Positions 57,744 through 64,000 of a stretch of DNA of 64,000 bases are shown here, piece after piece (position 1 is the stretch's first letter; the number at the start of each line of letters is the position of its first letter). A program made the position numbers and the translations under genes. This stretch comes from Planctomycetota bacterium (GTDB taxonomy: Bacteria; Planctomycetota; UBA1135; GCA-002686595), in NCBI GenBank assembly GCA_023150475.1, contig JAKLKU010000007.1, forward strand, positions 246,110 to 310,109, in the 5' to 3' direction. The notes under the pieces are model-generated. The model was not told where the DNA came from, searched no databases, and worked only from the letters and a program-made list of their open reading frames with translations.

Positions 57744-60695
57744 GTGAAGGCTCGCAACCTGCTCGTCGCTTGCTTGGTCTGCGCCGTGTTCGCCGTGTGC
57801 GTGTTGGTCGTGCGTCCGACGCGCGACGGCACCGTTTCGATTGCGGACCAAGAGCAGCGTGCCGCGGAACTCGCGCGTGCGCGGCCCGCCGGCAAACCGC
57901 AGTCACATGCAGTCGGCGTCGAAACGCCGCCGAGCGACGACGGAGCGAACGGCGAGCTCCACGCCGCGGCTTCGCAGGGGAACGAACGCGCCGAGCGCTC
58001 CGGTGTCGCTCACCTCGTCACGGGCCGCGTCGTGATCCCACCCGGGACGCCGGCGGACGAACACGTGCGGCTCTTCGTGCGCGTCTTCGAGCGCGAACAC
58101 GAGGGCGAGTGGGCCGAATTGGGCGCGGACGGGCGCTTCGCAATCGAGATGGGCCCGGGCGAAGAAGGCGCCGAGATCGGCCTCTTCGCGCGCTATCTGT
58201 TCCTGACCGAACGCATCGCCGTCACCGACACCGCGCACGAAGTCGTGATCGAGCCCGAGCTCGGCGCGTGCATCGAGGGGCGCATTCGCGTGCCGGCCGG
58301 TTACGAAGCGCTCTTCCACGAGTTCGAGGTCTCGCTATCGCCGCGCTCGCCGGTCGGCACGCACACGAATTGGCGCGAGAACTGCGAACCACCTCGAACC
58401 GAGAGCGACGGTTCGTTCGTCATCGAAGGAGCGGTCGCCGGCTGGTCGCAGCACGTCCACGCGACCTCGCGCGATGCACGGGACAGCGAAAGCGAGCTCT
58501 TCACTCCGCGCCCCGGCGAGACGCTGCACGTCGAATGGGACTGGAAGGTCGGCGCGACGCTCGCCGGGCGCGTCGTCGACGAGTCGGGCGCGCCGGTGCA
58601 GGATGCGATCGTCCGTTGCGGCTCGTGGCGCCCGCAAGCGAGAACCGATGCCTTCGGGAAGTTCGAACTGCGCGGACTGCCGCCCGACGACTTCCAATTC
58701 TCGATCGGCGTTCCGGGGTTCGTACCGTTCAGCGAGCTCTGCTCCGCGATCGGTGAAGCCCAGCGCCGCGAAGGAACGGAGTGGGTCCTGTCGCGCGGTC
58801 ACACCGTGCACATCCTCGCGCGCCATCCCGACGGCACGCCGGCGCATGCGCCACAGTTCGAGCTCGGTCGCGGCGAACTGTCGTGGCGGATCGGAGCGAC
58901 GGGCTTGGCGGAGCTCGCAATCGAGCGGCCGGCCGAAGGAGAGCTCCTGCTCACCGGTTTGCCGGAGATTCCCTTCGAGTTCACGGTGCGCGCGCCGGCG
59001 CAGGAAGTCGATGCGCTCGTGCCGACGTGCGCGTTCACTGGGAGCATCGATCCATCGCGCGAGCGCGAGGTGGTCGTCGTGCTGCAACCGGAGCGTCGCA
59101 CGCTTCGAGGCCACGTGCGCTTCGCGAGCGGAGAACCCGCGCCCGATGCGTCGGTCGTGGCGACCGCATTGGACGTCGAACTCGCCGCCGACCCGCAGTC
59201 GGACATCGTTGCCGCGAGCACCGACCGGCCGGACGGGGAGTTCGAACTCCGACTCCCGCGAGCGGGGCGTTGGCTCGTGCAGGCGACCGACGAGACGACG
59301 TGGTCGCCGCGGGTCGTCGTCGATTCACGCACCATGAACGCACCGCTCGAGCTGGTGCTCGCTCCGCAGGGTCGCATCACCGGTCGCGTCGTGACGCCCG
59401 ATGGCGCGCCGGTCGAAGACGCGTGGATCCAAGGCGTTCACGACACGGTGCCCTCGCAGGCCGATGGGACGTTCGACGTGATCGCGACACCGGGGATCGT
59501 CGAGTTGTACGCGACGCGCGACGGCTGCGCCGCTTCGGAGCCCGTGCGACTCGACGTGGCGCCAAGCGCGGACGTAGCAGGGGTCGAGCTCCGGCTGCGA
59601 CGAGGTGGCACGGTGGTCGGTCGGTTGGCGAGCGCGGCGTGGCGCGAGCTCGACGACGTGCGCATCACTGCATGGACTCTCGCGCCCGCTGGTCCCGGCG
59701 AAAGCCGCGAAACGACCATCGCGGACGACGGCGCGTTTCGATTCGACGCACTGCTGCCCGGCATGTGGGCCTTCGAAGTCATCGTGCAGGGCGAGCGCGA
59801 GCAGCCGGAGGGCGTCGTGCGCGAGTTCCGACCGTTCGCGCGCGTCGACGTGCGCGACGGCGCGCACCACGAGCTGGTGCTCGGCGCCGACGGAATCCGC
59901 GTGATCGGCCGCGTGCTGCGTGGCGGCCGACCGGTGAGCGGGCTCGCGCTCGAGGCCTTCGCGCAGGACGACGGTTCGGGCGATGGGCTCGAGCTCGAGA
60001 GCGACGCCGACGGGCGTTTCGAGTTCGTCGCGCCGCGCGCCGGCGAGTACGTCGTCGCGCACGATCGCGAGGACGACGGCGGCGAGTCCTACTGCACCGT
60101 GCAGGTGCCGCACGCCGTGCGGCACGAGTTCGTGTTCGAGCTCGGGACGGCGCGCATCGTCGGGCGCTTGGTCGCGGACGAGCCGCTCGCGCTCGCGGGT
60201 ACGCCGGTCGAAGCGCTCCGCGCAGAGCACGGCGACGCGATCCGCACGGTCGCGGACGCGGCGGGCCGCTTCGAGCTCAGCGGGTTGGGACCCGGAACTC
60301 ACCGGGTCGTGGTCGGCGCGCTCGAGTTCGATGCGCACGATGTCGACCCCGAGTCGCCGCGCGTCGCGCGCGCCGTCGCGCACGTGGTGCTCGGCGCAGA
60401 CGTCGAGAGCGCGGAGCTCGAGGTCCCCGTGCGTCGGGCCGCGAGCGTCTACGGTGCAGCCTGGTCGCTCGCGCGCCGCGGCAACGTGCGGCTCGCGATC
60501 GTCGACCCGACGAGTGGGCTCGTGCTCGGTGGTCCGCGTGACCTCGGAGCGAGCGGCGTGTTCCGTTGCGCCGGCGTGCCGCAGGGCCGCGTGCGCCTCG
60601 AGTTCCGCGACGCGGACACGGGCGCAGCGCTCGCCGTGCGCGAGCTCGACGTCGACGCGAGCCCGTTCGGCCCGCTCGAAGTCCAGCTCGACTAA
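57744..60695 (+). CDS. Large carboxypeptidase-regulatory-like repeat protein
   Basis: N-terminal TM; repeats such as AGRVVDESGAPVQDAIVRC...RTDAFGKFELRGLPP and TGRVVTPDGAPVEDAWIQG. Confidence 0.85.
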   Translation: MKARNLLVACLVCAVFAVCVLVVRPTRDGTVSIADQEQRAAELARARPAGKPQSHAVGVETPPSDDGANGELHAAASQGNERAERSGVAHLVTGRVVIPPGTPADEHVRLFVRVFEREHEGEWAELGADGRFAIEMGPGEEGAEIGLFARYLFLTERIAVTDTAHEVVIEPELGACIEGRIRVPAGYEALFHEFEVSLSPRSPVGTHTNWRENCEPPRTESDGSFVIEGAVAGWSQHVHATSRDARDSESELFTPRPGETLHVEWDWKVGATLAGRVVDESGAPVQDAIVRCGSWRPQARTDAFGKFELRGLPPDDFQFSIGVPGFVPFSELCSAIGEAQRREGTEWVLSRGHTVHILARHPDGTPAHAPQFELGRGELSWRIGATGLAELAIERPAEGELLLTGLPEIPFEFTVRAPAQEVDALVPTCAFTGSIDPSREREVVVVLQPERRTLRGHVRFASGEPAPDASVVATALDVELAADPQSDIVAASTDRPDGEFELRLPRAGRWLVQATDETTWSPRVVVDSRTMNAPLELVLAPQGRITGRVVTPDGAPVEDAWIQGVHDTVPSQADGTFDVIATPGIVELYATRDGCAASEPVRLDVAPSADVAGVELRLRRGGTVVGRLASAAWRELDDVRITAWTLAPAGPGESRETTIADDGAFRFDALLPGMWAFEVIVQGEREQPEGVVREFRPFARVDVRDGAHHELVLGADGIRVIGRVLRGGRPVSGLALEAFAQDDGSGDGLELESDADGRFEFVAPRAGEYVVAHDREDDGGESYCTVQVPHAVRHEFVFELGTARIVGRLVADEPLALAGTPVEALRAEHGDAIRTVADAAGRFELSGLGPGTHRVVVGALEFDAHDVDPESPRVARAVAHVVLGADVESAELEVPVRRAASVYGAAWSLARRGNVRLAIVDPTSGLVLGGPRDLGASGVFRCAGVPQGRVRLEFRDADTGAALAVRELDVDASPFGPLEVQLD

Positions 60696-61759
60696 CTCGC
60701 GAGCGCCGACAGCGGCTGCGACGCGAGCTCGAGCGCGCGACCGGCGAGTCGGTCGAGCGGCAGGATCTCTTCGACGCCGCCGTGTTCGATCGCGACTTTC
60801 GGCATGCCGAAGACGACGCACGACGCTTCGTCCTGCGCGAGCGTCCGCGCGCCCGCCTGACGCATGCGCGCCATGCCGCGAGCGCCGTCGTCGCCCATGC
60901 CGGTCATGATCACGGCGACGGCGCGCGGGCCGAGCGCCTGCGCGCACGAATCGAACATCACGTCGACCGAAGGCTTGTGGTGGTTGACCGGCGGTTCGTC
61001 GACGATGCGCACGACGCAGCCGGCGCCGTCCTTGACCACTTTCATGTGGAACGCGCCCGGCGCGATCAGCACGCGCCCCGGCAGACACCGGTCGCCGTCC
61101 TGCGCTTCCTTCACGCGCACTTGGCAGAGATCGTTCAGGCGGTTCGCGAACGCCTGCGTGAACTTCTCGGGCATGTGCTGCACGACGACGACGGCGGGGG
61201 ACTCGGCGGGGAACGCGCCGAGGAAGTCCTTCAGCGCCTCGGTGCCGCCGGTCGACGCGCCGACGCAGATCACGCGTTCGGTGGCGCCGATGCGCATCGC
61301 GTGCGTCGGAGCGATCGGCGCGGGAGCCTTGCGCGGTTTCGAGAGGCCCGCGATGCGGGCGCCCGCCGCGGCCTTGACCTTCGAGATCATCTCCGCGCGC
61401 AACTGCGGCAGGAGCTCGCGGACGTCGCTCTGAGGCTTCGTGATGTAGTCGACGGCGCCCAGTTCGAGAGCGCGCAGCGTCTCGGCGCAGCCCGCTTCCG
61501 TCAGGGACGAGCACATCACCACCGGCATCGGGCGACCTTTCATGACCTTCTCCAGGAAGGTCAGGCCGTCCATCCGCGGCATCTCGACGTCCAGCGTCAT
61601 GACGTCGGGCTTGAGCTGCATGATCTTGTCGCGCGCGATGTACGGGTCGGACGCCGTGTCGACCACCTGGATACCGGGATCCGTCGAGAGGATCTGCGTC
61701 AGCACCTGACGTACCAGCGCCGAGTCGTCGACGATCAGCACTCGAATCGGTTGAGCCAT
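60692..61759 (-). CDS. cheB: Chemotaxis protein-glutamate methylesterase CheB
   Basis: REC domain VLIVDDSALVRQVL...DVMTLDVEMPRMDGLTFLEKVM; catalytic CVGASTGGTEAL, VVQHMPEKFTQAFANRL, GMGDDGARGM. Confidence 0.97.
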   Translation of the reverse strand: MAQPIRVLIVDDSALVRQVLTQILSTDPGIQVVDTASDPYIARDKIMQLKPDVMTLDVEMPRMDGLTFLEKVMKGRPMPVVMCSSLTEAGCAETLRALELGAVDYITKPQSDVRELLPQLRAEMISKVKAAAGARIAGLSKPRKAPAPIAPTHAMRIGATERVICVGASTGGTEALKDFLGAFPAESPAVVVVQHMPEKFTQAFANRLNDLCQVRVKEAQDGDRCLPGRVLIAPGAFHMKVVKDGAGCVVRIVDEPPVNHHKPSVDVMFDSCAQALGPRAVAVIMTGMGDDGARGMARMRQAGARTLAQDEASCVVFGMPKVAIEHGGVEEILPLDRLAGRALELASQPLSALAS

Positions 61760-61769
61760 CGGCTTGCTC

Positions 61770-62327
61770 CTAGAAGAGCGTCACGTCGCCGAACTTGGGC
61801 GGTTCGGCCGGCACGCTCAGGTGCTGCCTCGCGACGCGTTCGACCATTCCGGACCTGGCGAGCCGTTTCACGCGCGCTTTCCCGTCGCACGTGGAGAAGA
61901 CGACGATCCGCGGCTGATAGCCGCCGACGTCTTCCGCGAGGATCTTGAAGCCTTCGTCCTGCAGGAAGCCGCGCGCGAACTTCACGTTGCGCTGCGGCAC
62001 TCCGTCGTCGGATTCGCGCATCCCGAGCACGTGCGCGCCGCCGAAGACCTTCGCGACCATGCGGCGACGGTCGGCGCCGAGCATCATCAGCTTGCCGATC
62101 AGATCGTCGATCGCGTAGACGCCGAAGCGGGTCGGGTCCTCGTCGGCGGCGTGGCTGCCTTCGGGAAGGAGGAAGTGGTTCATCCCTCCGATGCACTGCT
62201 TCGGATCGAAGAGGCAGACCGCGATGCACGACCCGAGCAGGGTGCGCACTTCGGTGGGGTGTGCGGCTGCGTGGACGTCGCCCACGTAGATCGTCACCCG
62301 GTCCTTGCCGTTGGTCGCGTCGTTCAT
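61770..62327 (-). CDS. cheD: Chemoreceptor glutamine deamidase CheD
   Basis: TLLGSCIAVCLFDPKQCIGGMNHFLLPEG; FGGAHVL. Confidence 0.95.
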   Translation of the reverse strand: MNDATNGKDRVTIYVGDVHAAAHPTEVRTLLGSCIAVCLFDPKQCIGGMNHFLLPEGSHAADEDPTRFGVYAIDDLIGKLMMLGADRRRMVAKVFGGAHVLGMRESDDGVPQRNVKFARGFLQDEGFKILAEDVGGYQPRIVVFSTCDGKARVKRLARSGMVERVARQHLSVPAEPPKFGDVTLF

Positions 62328-62701
62328 GACGTGCGGCGTGCGAGGACGACGCGCACGGCGTCGCACAGTTTCGTGGGCTGGAAGGGCTTGCACAGCCAGC
62401 CGGTTGCGCCGGCCAGCCGTCCTTGTTCCTTGAACGAGGGGTCGTTGACCGTCGTCAGGACGAGGATCGGGATCTTCGGGATTCGCGGGTTCCCGCGAGC
62501 GGTGCGAACGAACGTGAGCCCGTCCATCTCCGGCATGTTGACGTCGGTGATCACCAGGTCGGGGATCTGGTGCTCGAGCGACTCGATCGCTTCGGCGCCG
62601 TTGGACGCTTCCCAGACCTCGTAGCCGGCGGAAGTCAACGTCATGTTGACCATGCGCCGCACCGTGGTCGAGTCGTCGACGATCAGGATGCGTGAGTTCA
62701 T
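62324..62701 (-). CDS. cheY: CheY-like response regulator
   Basis: ILIVDDSTTVRRMVNMTL...PDLVITDVNMPEMDGLTFV...LTTV...KPFQP. Confidence 0.95.
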   Translation of the reverse strand: MNSRILIVDDSTTVRRMVNMTLTSAGYEVWEASNGAEAIESLEHQIPDLVITDVNMPEMDGLTFVRTARGNPRIPKIPILVLTTVNDPSFKEQGRLAGATGWLCKPFQPTKLCDAVRVVLARRTS

Positions 62702-63415
62702 GGATTCTTGCTCGCGGGGCGACCCGGAAGCGGCGAGTTCGGCAGCGCGCCTGCCCGTTTGCGGTAGATCGTGTTCCCTTCGCGCTCGAGGAACGACGTG
62801 TGGCCGAGCAGGCTCTCGGAGTGGCCCAGGATGAAGTAGCCGTCGTCGATCAAGTGGCGGCACAAGCGTTCGACGATCATGCGTTGAGTGGCCGAATCGA
62901 AGTAGATCAGCGCGTTGCGGCAGATCACCAGATGGAAGTCCTTCGGCACGGACCACGAGGGCGCGATGAAGTTGAGTTGCTGGAACGTGACCAGCTTGCG
63001 CAATTCGGGTCGTACTCGGACCTGATTCGCGCGCTGACCGGTACCGCGCAGGAAATAGCGCTCGAGCGTCGCGCGGGGGATGTCCTCGGTCGTGTCCAAG
63101 CCGTAGATCCCGGAGCGCGCGCGATCGAGCACCGAACTGTTGATGTCCGTCGCGAGGATCTGCACGTCCCAGGCCGACGCCGTGGCGCCGATCGTGTCGA
63201 GCACGGTCATCGCCAACGTGTAGGGTTCTTCGCCGGTCGAACACGCCGCGCTCCAGATGCGGAGCTTGCGCGAACCCGAGCTCCGCGCTTGCTCGATGCG
63301 CTCCGGGAGCCAGATCTGCCGGAGGAAGTCGAAATGATGCGGTTCGCGGAAGAACGCCGTCTTGTTGGTGGTGACGGCGTTCGCGAACAGCTCGATTTCG
63401 GTTCCGTTGTCCTTG
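62698..63415 (-). pseudogene. cheR: CheR chemotaxis methyltransferase, 5'-truncated by IS insertion
   Basis: FANAVTTNKTAFFREPHHFDFL...WSAACSTGEEPYTLAM...ILATDINSSVLDRARSGIY...DFHLVICRNALIYFD; N-terminal helical domain missing; homology ends at the IS boundary. Confidence 0.85.
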
Positions 63416-63484
63416 TGACCCGCCCCCGTCAAACGCTCCCAGTCGGAATGTTAGGACTTGGGAACCCACGACGAGGAGACAGGC

Positions 63485-63766
63485 ATGGGCCGGAAGAAGA
63501 AGCACAGCGACGAAGAGATCATCCGCAAGCTGCGTGAGGCGGAGGTGGCGCTAGCGCAGGGGCGGACGACGAAGGACGTGTGCCGGCAGCTCGAGGTGAC
63601 GGAGCAGACCTACTACCGCTGGCGCAAGGAGTTCGGCGGCCTGAAGGTCGACCAAGCGAAGCGGCTGCGGGACCTCGAGCGCGAAAACGGCCGGCTGAAG
63701 AAGATGGTCGCAGAGCAAGCGCTCGACATCGCGATCCTGAAGGAAGCCGCGTCGGGAAACTATTGA
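63485..63766 (+). CDS. IS3-family transposase OrfA
   Basis: MGRKKKHSDEEIIRKLREAEVALAQGRTTKDVCRQLEVTEQTYYRWRKEFGGLKVDQAKRLRDLERENGRLKKMVAEQALDIAILKEAASGN. Confidence 0.97.
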   Translation: MGRKKKHSDEEIIRKLREAEVALAQGRTTKDVCRQLEVTEQTYYRWRKEFGGLKVDQAKRLRDLERENGRLKKMVAEQALDIAILKEAASGNY

Positions 63767-64000
63767 GCCCGCAGCGTCGGCGGCTGGCGGTCGAGCACAT
63801 CCAGTCCGAGCTCGGCGTCTCACAGAGACGCGCATGCACGGTGCTGGGACAAGTGCGCTCGACGCAACGCCGAGAGCTGCGGGTGACGGACTTCGAGAAG
63901 CGGCTGGAGGCGCGAGTGATCGAACTCGCGAGCCTCTACGGCCGTTACGGCTATCGGCGCATCACGGCGCTGCTGCGACGAGAAGGCTGGAACGTGAATC
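63763..64000 (+). CDS. IS3-family transposase OrfB, partial (runs off window)
   Basis: SPQRRRLAVEHIQSELGVSQRRACTVLGQVRSTQRR...LASLYGRYGYRRITALLRREGWNVN in -1 frame relative to OrfA. Confidence 0.93.
   Translation, partial: MSPQRRRLAVEHIQSELGVSQRRACTVLGQVRSTQRRELRVTDFEKRLEARVIELASLYGRYGYRRITALLRREGWNVN

Larger units (their letters stand above)
63416..64000 (+). mobile_element. IS3-family (IS407-like group) insertion element, left end; right end outside window
   Basis: TGACCCGCCCCC-type terminus at 63416 followed by orfA/orfB with overlapping frames. Confidence 0.85.

Noticed and set aside
1-64000. CRISPR arrays, tRNA and rRNA genes
   Set aside because: No regularly spaced direct repeats with unique spacers, and no tRNA cloverleaf or rRNA signatures noticed in intergenic regions

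Overview
High-GC (~70%) bacterial chromosome segment, most likely Planctomycetes-like judging by secreted proteins that end in a YC-x-K-x-NS-x-GC module, two Ser/Thr-kinase/TIR-type receptor genes and large carboxypeptidase-regulatory-domain proteins. I support about 50 genes. In order they are: surface/secreted hypotheticals; an ArsR + triple AHSA1 + DoxX-like operon; an ABC/HlyD exporter; class II photolyase + UDGb repair genes; a sigma-54 activator divergent from a sulfate ABC operon (sbp-cysT-cysW-cysA); membrane pyrophosphatase; DedA; an ABC exporter operon; Grx-fold + FHA; a dispersed glycan cluster (several GT4 genes, a GT39-like membrane protein, a flippase); a molybdopterin oxidoreductase; an SDR; a lower-GC patch with a small TIR-like protein; a receptor-type Ser/Thr kinase followed by a TIR-TM-FGE protein; FG-GAP and matrixin secreted proteins; IDH; and a cheR-cheY-cheD-cheB operon whose cheR is cut by an IS3-family element at the right edge. 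The main candidates for new biology are (i) the TIR-TM-FGE/C-lectin receptor next to a kinase-TM-TPR receptor, with a second TIR-like gene nearby, (ii) a 4-cysteine C-terminal module shared by three otherwise unrelated secreted proteins, and (iii) a probable sigma-54 enhancer/promoter module for sulfate uptake. No tRNA, rRNA or CRISPR was recognised. All calls come from reading the sequence; no database search was run.
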